64,000 nucleotides of DNA from Flavobacteriales bacterium (GCA_020635815.1 JACJZB010000009.1:56138-120137), one strand, 5' to 3'; counted from the first letter of the stretch, positions 1 through 8,622 are shown. Numbers and translations are program-made. The notes: a model not told the origin generated them from the letters alone.

Positions 1-96
1 ATCACTAAAATCAACTTTAAAGTTTCTAAACTTAACCCTCCTTTGGGTGGTCATATAGATGCTGTTTCTGTGCGTTTAATTCGAGAGAAACAATAA
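1..96 (+). CDS. folB: Dihydroneopterin aldolase, C-terminal end (partial)
   Basis: The first 31 codons of the window read in frame to a TAA at 94-96. The segment KLNPPLGGHIDAVSV matches the conserved C-terminal strand of FolB-type dihydroneopterin aldolases, which cleave 7,8-dihydroneopterin in folate synthesis. The start and most of the protein lie left of the window. The assignment rests on this short tail only. Confidence 0.6.
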   Translation: MTKINFKVSKLNPPLGGHIDAVSVRLIREKQ

Positions 97-193
97 ATAC
101 TTAATTCAAATAAGTGTTTATACGTAAATAATTTACGTTGTTTGTTGTCTGTAAATCAGTAGTTTAAATTCTTTTTAAAGAAGCTTTGTTGTC

Positions 194-201
194 TATATTT
201 G
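194..201 (+). promoter_or_regulatory. Probable -7 box before the response regulator
   Basis: TATATTTG fits the Bacteroidota -7 consensus TAnnTTTG. No convincing TTG lies 19-21 bases upstream, so the promoter is only half supported. Transcription would start near 207-209, downstream of the TTG at 199, which favours the ATG at 226 as translation start. Confidence 0.4.
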
Positions 202-225
202 TTAGACAGATTAAAGTTATTTATT

Positions 226-678
226 ATGAAAAAGATTAACCTATTAATTGTTGATGATAGAGATGTTATAAGAGATGCTTTTAAAGTTTTACTCTCAAAA
301 TATCCTTCGATAAGAATTGTATCAGAAGCTGAGAATGGAGCAGATGCTGTAGATATTATTTCAAGAAAAGGCGAAGAAATTGATATAGTATTAATGGATA
401 TCAATTTGCCAAAAATGAATGGAATGGAAGCAACAAAAAAAATTAAAGCAATTAATTCAAATGTAAAAATCATTGCATTTTCATTACATACATCTGCAGG
501 ATATATTGTTGAGATGATTAAAGCAGGAGTTTCTGGATATGTTACAAAAAGTGAAGAAGCAAGCACTTTTTTAGATGCAATCCAAACGGTATATAATGGA
601 GGTATATATTTGTCAGATAAAATAGACTCTACAGAATACGACAAAGCAACATCTATCCTAAGAAGAAGAGCTTGTTAA
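226..678 (+). CDS. Receiver-only response regulator, NarL type
   Basis: This 150-residue protein is a single receiver domain. It has the acidic pair near residues 10-11 (IVDDRD), the phospho-acceptor Asp58 in VLMDINLP, and the conserved lysine in GYVTKSEE. The sequence resembles receivers of NarL/LuxR regulators, but it stops about 25 residues after the receiver and has no helix-turn-helix. It is therefore a stand-alone receiver or one that lost its output domain. The ATG at 226 is preferred over the TTG at 199, which would precede the likely transcription start. Its kinase is not nearby. The C-terminus overlaps the end of the convergent TPR gene by 4 bases. Confidence 0.85.
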   Translation: MKKINLLIVDDRDVIRDAFKVLLSKYPSIRIVSEAENGADAVDIISRKGEEIDIVLMDINLPKMNGMEATKKIKAINSNVKIIAFSLHTSAGYIVEMIKAGVSGYVTKSEEASTFLDAIQTVYNGGIYLSDKIDSTEYDKATSILRRRAC

Positions 679-1337
679 TCTTGCTTTTTCTTAAACCCAT
701 TTTTTAAAAAAGAGCCAAATTCCTTTTGTGTTTTTTTAGAAGTCATAAGTTGTTTTATAACGTTCCAAAAAGTTAAATTTTCTTCTTCTATTTCTTGTTT
801 TTTTACTTGAGGTAAAGGTTCTGTGGTTTTTGGAGTATTTGCAAGTATTTGTTTGTTTCTTTCAAAGTTTTCCTGGGCTTTCCTCATACTCCCTTGGTTT
901 TCTTGCAATAAGCCTAAGTTGTTATACGAGATATCATCTTGAGGGTCAAGTTCAATCGCTCTTTCATAATCAGCCATAGCTCCATCAATATCTATATAAG
1001 CTCTAATATAGGCTCTACTCGAATACCGATAGGGATTATTAGGCTCTAACTCTACAGCTTTATTTAAATCATCAACAGCAGCTTTATAGTTTTTTAAATG
1101 ATAATAGCTTACAGCTCGCTCACTAAATATAGTAGCTTCATCACTAAGTCGTTTAATTATAGCCGTAAAATCAGCTACAGAAAGCTCATATTTTTCTATC
1201 TTTCGATAACAAATGGCTCTAAAAAATAAAGCATCAGCATGGTTAGGTTGTTCAGCTAAAAAATTAGTAAACAATTCAATTGCCTCGTTAAACTTATTGC
1301 TATTAAATAATTGCCTGGCTTCCTCTAGTTTGCTCAT
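675..1337 (-). CDS. TPR-repeat protein
   Basis: A 220-residue soluble protein with about four tetratricopeptide repeats between residues 1 and 165, for example the units around ALFFRAICYRKIEKYELSVADF and AVDDLNKAVELEPNNPYRYSS (each a helix pair with conserved A, Y and P positions). The C-terminal 50 residues are lysine-rich and not repeat-like. No signal peptide is present. TPRs mediate protein-protein contact, and the partner is unknown. It is monocistronic and convergent with the response regulator. Confidence 0.8.
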   Translation of the reverse strand: MSKLEEARQLFNSNKFNEAIELFTNFLAEQPNHADALFFRAICYRKIEKYELSVADFTAIIKRLSDEATIFSERAVSYYHLKNYKAAVDDLNKAVELEPNNPYRYSSRAYIRAYIDIDGAMADYERAIELDPQDDISYNNLGLLQENQGSMRKAQENFERNKQILANTPKTTEPLPQVKKQEIEEENLTFWNVIKQLMTSKKTQKEFGSFLKNGFKKKQD

Positions 1338-1419
1338 AATGTTGGTAAAATAGTTGAGCTAAGTTACGAACTAAGCTACAGTTTTAATAAATTGGTAAAT
1401 TTAAAATTCTCTTTTTGTC

Positions 1420-1440
1420 ACACTGAGCTTGTCGAAGTGT
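1420..1440. repeat. REP-like palindrome, copy 1
   Basis: ACACT and AGTGT flank the 11-base loop GAGCTTGTCGA, just upstream of ligA. The same loop with a different but still complementary stem (ACCCT/AGGGT) recurs at 25276-25296. Confidence 0.6.
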
Positions 1441-1472
1441 TATAAAAAGGTAAAAGTTATAATTAACATAGA

Positions 1473-3491
1473 ATGACTCCAACTGAAGCACAAGAAAAAA
1501 TAGCGCATCTTAGCAAAGAAATCAATCAACACAATTATAATTATTATATGGCTGATAAGCCTACAATTAGTGATTATGATTTTGACATGTTGTTGGAAGA
1601 ATTACAAAGACTAGAAGAACAATTTCCTGAATTTGCTGATGAAAATTCGCCAACAAAAAGAGTGGGAGGCACCATTACAAAAAACTTTAAAACGATAAAG
1701 CATAAATACCCAATGCTGTCATTGGGAAATAGTTATAGTAGAGAAGAAATAACCGATTTTGAATCTCGAATTAAAAAATTGGTAGAAGGAGAACTTGAAT
1801 ACGTTTGTGAATTGAAATACGATGGTGTTGCAATAGGTATTACTTATAAAAAGGGTAAACTTTTTCAAGCAATAACTCGCGGAGATGGTGTGCAAGGAGA
1901 TGATGTTACTGAAAATGTAAAAACGATACGTTCCATTCCACTTGATTTAATAGGAGACGATTATCCAGACGAGTTTGAAATTAGAGGAGAAATATTTTTT
2001 CCGAAAACGGTTTTTGAAGAGCTAAACAGCGAACGTGAAGAAATAGGAGAGCAGTTGTATGCCAATGCAAGAAATACTGCTTCGGGCACACTAAAAATGC
2101 AAGACTCATCTGTTGTTGCTCAGCGTAAGTTAAGTAGTTATTTATATTTTGTATTAGGAGAAAATTTACCATTTAAAACGCATTTTGAATCGATAGAGGC
2201 TGCTGGTAAATGGGGGTTTAATGTGCCGAAAGAAAAAAAAAAATACATTAAAAAATGTAAAAGTATAGACGAAATATTTGAGTTTATTAATTATTGGGAC
2301 AAAGAACGAAATAACCTCAATTTTGACATTGATGGAATTGTAATAAAGGTAAATTCTTACCAAAAACAAGAAGATCTAGGATTTACCGCAAAATCGCCAA
2401 AATGGGCAATAGCTTATAAATTTAAAGCTGAACGCGTTTCTACTAAATTGTTAGAAATAACTTACCAAGTAGGACGGACAGGAGCAATCACGCCTGTTGC
2501 AAATTTACAACCAGTACAATTAGCAGGAACAACAGTAAAAAGAGCTTCATTACACAATGCCGACCAAATTGAGAAATTAGATATTCGTGTTAACGATACT
2601 GTTTTTGTAGAAAAAGGCGGAGAAATTATTCCTAAAATTGTTGGTGTAGAGACTACGCAACGCGATATATTTTCTGAACCAACAAAATACATTACACATT
2701 GCCCAGAATGCAATACCGAATTGGTAAGAACCGAAGGTGATGCCAAACATTTTTGTCCGAATGAGTGGGGTTGCCCTCCTCAAATAAAAGGAAAAATGCA
2801 ACATTTTATTAGCCGTAAGGCAATGAATATTGATGGCTTGGGCGAAGAAACCATTGATTTATTATACGAGCAAGGATTGGTAAAAAACATTGCTGATTTA
2901 TATCAATTAAATTTTGAACAATTGGTAGCATTAGAAAGCTTTCAAGAAAAGAAATCGCAAAACATAATTGATGGATTAATAGCTTCTAAACAAATTCCTT
3001 TTGAGCGTGTTTTATATGCTATAGGTATTCGTTATGTTGGTGAAACGGTGGCGAAAAAGTTAGCCAAACATTTTAAAAGTATAGCTGCCATTAAAAATGC
3101 AACGTTTGAAGAATTGATTGCAGCTGATGAAATTGGCGATAAAATTGCAGAAAGTATTCTTCACTTTTTTAGTGTGGAGCAAAACCAACAGCTTATTGAA
3201 AATTTAAAAGCGATAGGCTTAAAATTTGAACTGAGTGAGGAGCAATTAGCCAATACAACTGATAAATTAGCCGGCTTAACTTTTGTTGTTTCTGGGGTGT
3301 TTAGTTTGTTTAGTAGAGACGAACTAAAACACTTGATTGAACAAAATGGCGGAAAAGTATCGGGTTCTATCTCTAAAAAAACGAGTTACATTGTTGCGGG
3401 AGAAAACATGGGGCCAAGCAAATTTCAAAAAGCAACCGACTTAGGTGTTGAAATTATTGATGAAGTAAAGTTTAAAGAAATGGTGGGGTAG
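1473..3491 (+). CDS. ligA: NAD-dependent DNA ligase LigA
   Basis: At 672 residues this is a full-length bacterial LigA, which seals nicks using NAD+ in replication and repair. The N-terminal Ia/adenylation domain carries the catalytic lysine in CELKYDG (Lys115). The OB fold follows, then a four-cysteine zinc finger (CPEC...C...C, about residues 410-435), helix-hairpin-helix repeats (IGIRYVGETVAKKLAKHF and following) and a C-terminal BRCT domain (from about 595, GLTFVVSGVF). It stands alone. Its stop codon is followed within about 15 bases by the core of an attC-like site, so the single cassette at 3.5-5.4 kb sits directly in its 3' flank. Confidence 0.98.
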   Translation: MTPTEAQEKIAHLSKEINQHNYNYYMADKPTISDYDFDMLLEELQRLEEQFPEFADENSPTKRVGGTITKNFKTIKHKYPMLSLGNSYSREEITDFESRIKKLVEGELEYVCELKYDGVAIGITYKKGKLFQAITRGDGVQGDDVTENVKTIRSIPLDLIGDDYPDEFEIRGEIFFPKTVFEELNSEREEIGEQLYANARNTASGTLKMQDSSVVAQRKLSSYLYFVLGENLPFKTHFESIEAAGKWGFNVPKEKKKYIKKCKSIDEIFEFINYWDKERNNLNFDIDGIVIKVNSYQKQEDLGFTAKSPKWAIAYKFKAERVSTKLLEITYQVGRTGAITPVANLQPVQLAGTTVKRASLHNADQIEKLDIRVNDTVFVEKGGEIIPKIVGVETTQRDIFSEPTKYITHCPECNTELVRTEGDAKHFCPNEWGCPPQIKGKMQHFISRKAMNIDGLGEETIDLLYEQGLVKNIADLYQLNFEQLVALESFQEKKSQNIIDGLIASKQIPFERVLYAIGIRYVGETVAKKLAKHFKSIAAIKNATFEELIAADEIGDKIAESILHFFSVEQNQQLIENLKAIGLKFELSEEQLANTTDKLAGLTFVVSGVFSLFSRDELKHLIEQNGGKVSGSISKKTSYIVAGENMGPSKFQKATDLGVEIIDEVKFKEMVG

Positions 3492-3503
3492 GTTTCCTTC
3501 TTT

Positions 3504-3703
3504 CGTTTAACGACTCAGCTATGGTTAGTGTGGGATTGAAATGCGATAGTTTTCAATTCCGCACGTAGCTAAATCTTTGTATTTTGTTTTTAACTTAATT
3601 TCTTTTAAAAGCTAAATCAAAGATTTAGCGGTGTTAATTTATTGCTCTGAACTTTTTAATTTACTACCAAAACCCACATTAACTATAGCTATTGTTGGCA
3701 TTT
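3504..3703 (-). other. attC-like site at ligA (cassette end)
   Basis: Read on the minus strand the site starts AAATGCCAAC and ends GAGTCG|TTAAACG. The arms pair: ACTCAGCTATGG...GTGTGGG on the left against CCCACA...CTATAGCT on the right. Length is 200 bp. The inverse core AATGCCAAC is the complement of the core TTGGCATT found at 5374-5382, which marks both ends of the same cassette. Confidence 0.75.
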
Positions 3704-3705
3704 CG

Positions 3706-4584
3706 TTATTCTTCTTTTAGTTTGTTTTCTTCGTCTAAATAGGTTGTGTCATTTAGTTTTTTCAAAGACTTTATAAAATCTTTACCATCTAAAGTGCTTA
3801 ATTGAGATTGAGCGACTTTGGTTAATTGTTCAAATCGTTTCGCTTTATCAATATTTTCGGAAATCATAACTGCATTTAAATTTTCAAGGTTTGATAAAAC
3901 CACTAATTCATTAATGCTCGAAAAATCTCTAATGTTCATTCCTTTTTTATTGTGTTCTGCATTTGCATCTCGCCAATCTTTTGCAGTACAATTGAACATT
4001 GCTACATTTAATAAATCAGCTTCTTCTGCATAAATTAACCATTCTTTATCTTTCGAGTAGTTTTTCTTTGGTATTATGTGTTCTTTGATAGCATCAGTAT
4101 GAATATGATAATTGGTTTTACTTAAAATCCGTTTAACATTCCATTCGAGATTATATTGATTAGTTTCAATTTCTTTTAATCGTTGAAATTCTTTTATTAA
4201 AAGCAATTTAAACATTGGGCTAATCCAAGCACCAAATTCAAAGGCTAAATCTTTGTGAGCATAAGTTCCTCCATATCGTCCCGATTTTGAAATAATTCCT
4301 ACAGCATTTGTGGCTTCTATCCACTTTTTAGGTGTTAAATTAAAATTGTTTAAGCCTGCTTCTTTTCTAAAGGTGTCGAATTCGACACCTTTAAAATTAG
4401 GGTTGTGTAGAGTTTCCCAAAGCCCAATAAATTCAACAGTATTTCTATTTCTCATCCAGTTACGAATGTGGTCACTACCACTTTCATCTCGAATCATATC
4501 AGTTAAACAGATGTAATCATCTTCATTCTGTCTAACGATTGAGATTAACTTATTTTCAACTTCTATTTTTGATACTTTACTCAT
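3706..4584 (-). CDS. KilA-N domain protein
   Basis: A 292-residue protein. The first about 130 residues match the KilA-N/APSES-like DNA-binding domain of phage and mobile-element proteins (YICLTDMIRDES...HIRNWMRNRNTVEFIGLWE...FNLTPKKWIEATNAVGI...GGTYAHKDLAFEFGAWIS). The C-terminal half is an uncharacterised helical region resembling that of other chromosomal KilA-N proteins. It is the second gene of a two-gene cassette, 59 bases behind the TPR gene, and its stop lies a few bases before the inverse core of the attC-like site. Exact function is unknown; DNA binding is inferred from the domain. Confidence 0.85.
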   Translation of the reverse strand: MSKVSKIEVENKLISIVRQNEDDYICLTDMIRDESGSDHIRNWMRNRNTVEFIGLWETLHNPNFKGVEFDTFRKEAGLNNFNLTPKKWIEATNAVGIISKSGRYGGTYAHKDLAFEFGAWISPMFKLLLIKEFQRLKEIETNQYNLEWNVKRILSKTNYHIHTDAIKEHIIPKKNYSKDKEWLIYAEEADLLNVAMFNCTAKDWRDANAEHNKKGMNIRDFSSINELVVLSNLENLNAVMISENIDKAKRFEQLTKVAQSQLSTLDGKDFIKSLKKLNDTTYLDEENKLKEE

Positions 4585-4643
4585 TTCTTTATCTTTTTAT
4601 AAAGGTAAAGATAGTCCTTTTAGAAGTTTTCTGGTCTTATGAA

Positions 4644-5357
4644 TTAGAGACCTCCCATAATTTTCTTAAAAAGAGCATCAGTTAAAGGATGTCCTAAGTT
4701 GTCTGCAATACCCAGTAAATTCATTGCAGCTTCATTTTGATTTACCTCTAATAACGCAAGTCCACAAATAAAATATGAATTAGCATATTCTGGATTAAAT
4801 TCTTTTGCTTTTAAACAATCATTAGCACAACCTTGAACATCTTTTATATTTAATTTAGCATTCCCTCTATTAGTGTACATTACCTCAAATTCAAATCTAT
4901 ATATAACACCTGAATTATCTATATGAGGGAGTGCTTTTTCATCCAATTCTAGGTTTGTTTTTAAATCTATTGAGATATCAAATGCGATTATAGCTTTATC
5001 AAAATTATTATTTTTAAAATAAATAAGTCCAATTTGCTGATATGTAGAATACCAATCCCCATAAAGATATAGAGATTTCTTATAATCACTAATAGCTCCT
5101 TCTGAATCGCCCATATCTTGTTTAATAGCAGCTCTTAATAATAAAGAATGTTGATTATCTGAATTTTCTTCTATGGCTTTATTTAGAAAAGATAAAGCGG
5201 TAGCATAGTCTTTTTCTTTGTATGCAGCAATTCCTTGTATCTTATCTTTTAACCAGCCTGATTCTAATATGGAATTAAGATCATCAGTATTAGGTAGTTT
5301 ATTGCTATTATTAGTTGGAGGTCTCTGTTCTTCAAATAGTTTTTGATAATTGTCCAT
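4644..5357 (-). CDS. TPR-repeat protein of the ligA cassette
   Basis: A 237-residue protein with TPR-like helix pairs from about residue 35 (GIAAYKEKDYATALSFLNKA, then AISDYKKSLYLYGDWYSTY and AIIAFDISIDL). No signal peptide. It is the first gene of the cassette, starting 17 bases after the core at 5374-5382. A promoter at 5427-5457 reads towards it through the attC-like hairpin. Its role is unknown. Confidence 0.75.
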   Translation of the reverse strand: MDNYQKLFEEQRPPTNNSNKLPNTDDLNSILESGWLKDKIQGIAAYKEKDYATALSFLNKAIEENSDNQHSLLLRAAIKQDMGDSEGAISDYKKSLYLYGDWYSTYQQIGLIYFKNNNFDKAIIAFDISIDLKTNLELDEKALPHIDNSGVIYRFEFEVMYTNRGNAKLNIKDVQGCANDCLKAKEFNPEYANSYFICGLALLEVNQNEAAMNLLGIADNLGHPLTDALFKKIMGGL

Positions 5358-5373
5358 ATTTTAGTTTTAATGA

Positions 5374-5428
5374 ATGCCAACGCTATTCTATGTCACGTTT
5401 TAATGTGATATAAAATTGTTGTTAAACG
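5374..5428 (-). other. Short attC-like site upstream of the ligA cassette
   Basis: A 55-bp imperfect hairpin (ATTCTATGTCAC with GTGATATAAAAT). On the minus strand it runs CGTTTAAC to GCG|TTGGCATT. Its inverse core CGTTTAAC matches not the adjacent cassette but the core TTAAACG left of the cassette at 3501-3512, as expected if the cassette inserted into this older site. Confidence 0.7.
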
Positions 5429-5457
5429 AAGGTAGTTGTTTTTTATGACAAAGTCAA
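5427..5457 (-). promoter_or_regulatory. Promoter reading into the ligA cassette
   Basis: On the minus strand: TTG, 20 bases, TACCTTCG, a good match to the Bacteroidota -33/-7 pattern. The start site would be near 5420, so transcription passes through the attC-like hairpin into the TPR and KilA-N genes. It works like a cassette promoter. A near copy lies at 5714-5744. Confidence 0.6.
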
Positions 5458-5467
5458 GGGGTATTCA

Positions 5468-5689
5468 TTACCCCATAAAATATCCAGAGCCATTGCATCC
5501 AGGGCATTGAATTTTATTTCCGTTCCAAATAGTTGTTCCTGCACCACGGCATTGTCCACAAGCGGTAACAGGTTCGTAAACTCGTATTTTTCCGCTACCC
5601 TTACAGCCCAAACACTGTGCACTTTTTCCATCTAAAATAGTTGTGCCAGCACCTCTGCATTGTCCGCAATCTACAATAACTGAATTCAT
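5468..5689 (-). CDS. Small four-CxxCxGxG zinc-binding protein
   Basis: A 73-residue protein made almost only of four zinc-ribbon half-motifs: CGQCRGAG, CLGCKGSG, CGQCRGAG and CPGCNGSG. This is the pattern of the cysteine-rich domain of DnaJ, without a J domain. It probably binds two zinc ions and may hold thiol-exchange or chaperone-assisting activity; that is inference. It has its own promoter at 5714-5744. An overlapping 62-codon frame at 5443-5631 is rejected in its favour. Confidence 0.8.
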   Translation of the reverse strand: MNSVIVDCGQCRGAGTTILDGKSAQCLGCKGSGKIRVYEPVTACGQCRGAGTTIWNGNKIQCPGCNGSGYFMG

Positions 5690-5713
5690 ATCTATAATTT
5701 ACATTGTGTTAAA

Positions 5714-5744
5714 CGAAGGTAGTTGTTTTATCCAATAAAGTCAA
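5714..5744 (-). promoter_or_regulatory. Promoter of the zinc-ribbon gene
   Basis: On the minus strand: TTG, 20 bases, TACCTTCG, followed by GTTTAACA. It shares about 30 of 37 bases with the promoter at 5427-5457, so a promoter block is repeated on both sides of the gene. Confidence 0.6.
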
Positions 5745-5838
5745 GTTGTTTTAATGCTTAGTAATTAAAGCAATTTCGGTGATTAAAGTCATTTAAGAAA
5801 AGCAGAAAGTTGGGTAAATTTATATCAATAAAAAGCTT

Positions 5839-5982
5839 ATGGAGTCCAAAACCACATTAATAGTAGTTGCATTAGTAGTTTTAGTACATTTTATTGTGGG
5901 TATTGCTTTTTTGGTTTATAGGGTAACCACAGCTAAGAAACCAACTAAAAAAAGTGAAGAAGAAAATGCGGATGAAAAATAA
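5839..5982 (+). CDS. Small single-span membrane protein
   Basis: A 47-codon frame. Residues 6-27 form one hydrophobic membrane segment (TLIVVALVVLVHFIVGIAFLV), followed by a charged lysine/glutamate tail. A start ATG in a suitable context, a clean hydrophobic segment and a position in an otherwise empty gap support it. The function is unknown. Confidence 0.55.
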   Translation: MESKTTLIVVALVVLVHFIVGIAFLVYRVTTAKKPTKKSEEENADEK

Positions 5983-5986
5983 AAAG

Positions 5987-6583
5987 TTAAGCAGCACTTT
6001 CATTAGGAAAAGGTCGGTAAGCATAATATTGTAAAACTTCTTCTAAAGCCATTTTAAGAGCTTTATTTACGGGTAACATTATATTTCCCATATTAAAATC
6101 TATTTGGTTTAATTGCATGTAATATTCGGTAAAAACTGGAATAGATAATCCTTTTTGTATGGCTTCGGCTGTACTGGTGTAGTTAGCGGCTTGTCCTTCT
6201 TTAATAATTTTACAGGTAGCTAATCTTAAATTTTGATACTTATCGGTGTTGGCAGCAAAACCAAACAAACGACAAATTAAACCACGGTATTTGTAATTGC
6301 CGCAATTACCATTATTAAGAATAGATGATGGCGTATAAATTAAACAGGTTAAACTTTGGGTTTTATTAAGCGTATTTAGCATTTTTTCGGCTTCACCATT
6401 TAAAAATAAATGAAAAGCCCAGGGTAAAAACTCTAACGGAGAAGCTTCAATGGTTGGATAGGTACAACATTTACCACATCCTGCAACACACCCTAACCCT
6501 GATTTTTGTTGAAACTGAGCACTTTCTATCTCTAATTGGTGAAAAAGATTTTCTACCAATCCTACTCTACGCGCTATTGACAT
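5987..6583 (-). CDS. YkgJ-type cysteine-cluster protein
   Basis: A 198-residue soluble protein with the YkgJ metal-binding pattern: GCVAGCGKCCTYPT near residue 30, later NCGNYKYRGLICRLFGF and a last cysteine in LATCKII. Members of this family bind zinc or iron through these cysteines, and their biochemical role is poorly defined. The stop lies 5 bases after that of the small membrane protein on the other strand. There is no operon partner. Confidence 0.8.
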   Translation of the reverse strand: MSIARRVGLVENLFHQLEIESAQFQQKSGLGCVAGCGKCCTYPTIEASPLEFLPWAFHLFLNGEAEKMLNTLNKTQSLTCLIYTPSSILNNGNCGNYKYRGLICRLFGFAANTDKYQNLRLATCKIIKEGQAANYTSTAEAIQKGLSIPVFTEYYMQLNQIDFNMGNIMLPVNKALKMALEEVLQYYAYRPFPNESAA

Positions 6584-6682
6584 ATTTTTTTACCGAATGT
6601 AGGCTTAATAAATCAGTATTATTAGAATTTATTCATAAAAGAAATTAATTGATTTCGTGTGTAATTTTGGAAATTCATTCAT

Positions 6683-6716
6683 AAAAAAAGCAAGACTGTT
6701 TTAGCCTTGCTTTTTA
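6683..6716 (-). terminator. Terminator downstream of the PhnA-like gene
   Basis: AAAAAGCAAG and CTTGCTTTTT pair around an 11-base loop, with a T run on the minus side as well. It is positioned 23 bases after the PhnA-like stop. Confidence 0.7.
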
Positions 6717-6738
6717 ATAACCTTTATTTTTTTATGTT

Positions 6739-7314
6739 TTATGATTTCTTTACATATTGCGTTAAAATCACAATTTGTTGTCCTTCAACTCTTCCTTCTA
6801 TGTGTTCAGGATTATCGTGCACTAATGAAATGTTTCTAACAGCAGTACCACGTTTTGCAGTAAATCCGCCACCTTTTACATTCAAATCTTTAATTAAAAC
6901 CACAGTATCTCCAGAACTTAAAGTAGCTCCGTTGCTGTCTTTATGAACAATATCGCCACCTTCATTACCTTCTCCAGTTTCTCTCGCCCATTTTAATACA
7001 TCATCTTCAAGATACATCATTTCTAACAAATCAACTGGCCAACCTTCTGCTTTAAGTCTGTTTAGCATACGCCAAGCCAAAACTTTAACAGCTGGCACTT
7101 CGCTCCACATACTATCGTTCAGACAACGCCAGTGGTTAGGATCCATCTTGTCAGGATTTTCAATTTGGTCTTTACAAGTGCCACAAATATTTGCACTTTC
7201 GTCAGCATTTTTACTTTGTATTAATGCTACATTATAAACGGTTAAATTATCAGTAGCAGCACACAATTCACATTGATTTCCGCTACGGTCTTGTACTTCA
7301 TTAATTAAACTCAT
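6739..7314 (-). CDS. PhnA/YjdM-family zinc-ribbon protein
   Basis: A 191-residue protein. Zinc-ribbon cysteines sit near the N-terminus (CELCAATDNL and CGTCKDQI). The C-terminal half is the PhnA domain, with SSGDTVVLIKDLNVKGGG and TAKRGTAVRNISL. The family was named for phosphonate utilisation in E. coli, but its biochemical function is not settled. There are no phosphonate genes nearby, so that name should not be read as a role. Confidence 0.85.
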   Translation of the reverse strand: MSLINEVQDRSGNQCELCAATDNLTVYNVALIQSKNADESANICGTCKDQIENPDKMDPNHWRCLNDSMWSEVPAVKVLAWRMLNRLKAEGWPVDLLEMMYLEDDVLKWARETGEGNEGGDIVHKDSNGATLSSGDTVVLIKDLNVKGGGFTAKRGTAVRNISLVHDNPEHIEGRVEGQQIVILTQYVKKS

Positions 7315-7363
7315 GGTGTTTTTATTTTTTTGAAGCTCAAACTTAGTATTTTAAAATGAGTTT

Positions 7364-8578
7364 TTATTTAATTTGAATGTAGATACATTTTAAATAAGCA
7401 CCTTCTTTAAACCCTATAGGGTGATCAGTATCGTGTAAGGTTTTATCTAATACCTTATAATTGGCATTTTCAGTTTGTAAAGTTGTTTCTACCAATTCAA
7501 AAAACTCATCAGATGAAACTCTTGAGCTACAAGAAGCTAATACTAAAATTCCTTCTTTGTTAACGAGCTTTAATCCTAGTAGAGTTAGTCTTTGATAACT
7601 CTTTATTGCACCATCCACTTCTAACTTACTTTTTGCAAAAGATGGTGGGTCAATTACCACAATGTCGTATTTTTTGTTTTGATAAGCTAACTCTTCTAAT
7701 TCATCAAAAGCATCGCCAACTATGGTTAAATGTTTCCCAATATGAGGATTAAGTTGTGCATTTTCTTCGGCAATTTTTAATGCGGGAGCACTGATGTCTA
7801 AACTGGTAACTTCTTTTGCCCCACCAGCCAAAGCATGTACAGAAAATCCTCCAGCGTAAGAAAACACATCTAGTACAGTTTTATTTTTTGCCAATTCACC
7901 AACTCGTTTTCTGTTGTTTCTATGGTCTAAAAAGTAGCCCGTTTTATGCCCATGAATTACATTTGCAGAAAATTTAACGCCATGCTCTGTAAATATAATT
8001 ACTTCATTTTCTAGTGTTCCATGAATAATTTGTCCATCTTTTAAACTATATTGATTTCCTTCTTTCTGCACATTTCTACTCATTCGTAAAACCAAGGTTT
8101 TAGTTTTTGAAATTTCTAAAAGTGTAGGAAAAATATCGTTTAAGTAAGGAAACCAGATTTGCGAATAGAGTTTTACCACCAATACATTATCGTAAACATC
8201 AGCAATTAACGACGGCAATCCATCATTTTCGCCATATAGCAAACGGTAGCTATTTGTTTCGGTTGCTAATAAGGGCAATCGTTTATTGTAAGCAGCTTCA
8301 ATTCTTTTTGTTAGCCATTCTTTGTTAAAAGTAAAAGGTTGATTGGCTTGTAATATTTTTATTCTGATAGGGGAGTTGGGGTCGTATAAACCAGCAGCTA
8401 AAAACTTATTTTTTCTGTTGTCAAAAACAATGGCTAAATCGCCTGCTTTACCTTCGTTGTTCTGTTTGGTAATACTTTCATCAAAAACCCAAGGGTGTCT
8501 TTTTTTTACTAAAACCTCTGCATTAGGTCTTAGTTTTATGGCAATCTTTTGAGTTTCAATTTGAGGTAATTCTATCAT
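7364..8578 (-). CDS. rlmI: RlmI-like 23S rRNA cytosine methyltransferase
   Basis: A 404-residue protein with an N-terminal PUA domain (about 10-85, VKKRHPWVFDESI), an EEHEE-type middle and a C-terminal SAM-dependent methyltransferase domain. SAM motif VLDVFSYAGGFSVHALAGGA, the acidic loop in SLDISAPAL, and the catalytic region VIDPPSFAKSK are visible, with a late cysteine in VLASCSSRVS. RlmI methylates C5 of a cytosine in 23S rRNA. The domain order and length fit the family; the exact target base is inferred. Confidence 0.85.
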   Translation of the reverse strand: MIELPQIETQKIAIKLRPNAEVLVKKRHPWVFDESITKQNNEGKAGDLAIVFDNRKNKFLAAGLYDPNSPIRIKILQANQPFTFNKEWLTKRIEAAYNKRLPLLATETNSYRLLYGENDGLPSLIADVYDNVLVVKLYSQIWFPYLNDIFPTLLEISKTKTLVLRMSRNVQKEGNQYSLKDGQIIHGTLENEVIIFTEHGVKFSANVIHGHKTGYFLDHRNNRKRVGELAKNKTVLDVFSYAGGFSVHALAGGAKEVTSLDISAPALKIAEENAQLNPHIGKHLTIVGDAFDELEELAYQNKKYDIVVIDPPSFAKSKLEVDGAIKSYQRLTLLGLKLVNKEGILVLASCSSRVSSDEFFELVETTLQTENANYKVLDKTLHDTDHPIGFKEGAYLKCIYIQIK

Positions 8579-8622
8579 CTATTTTAATAAACAACAAACT
8601 TACACAATGAAAAGGGGATTAC

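Noticed and set aside
5443..5631. 62-codon frame overlapping the zinc-ribbon gene
   Set aside because: It has no recognisable features, ends in promoter sequence, and overlaps a frame with four CxxCxGxG motifs.
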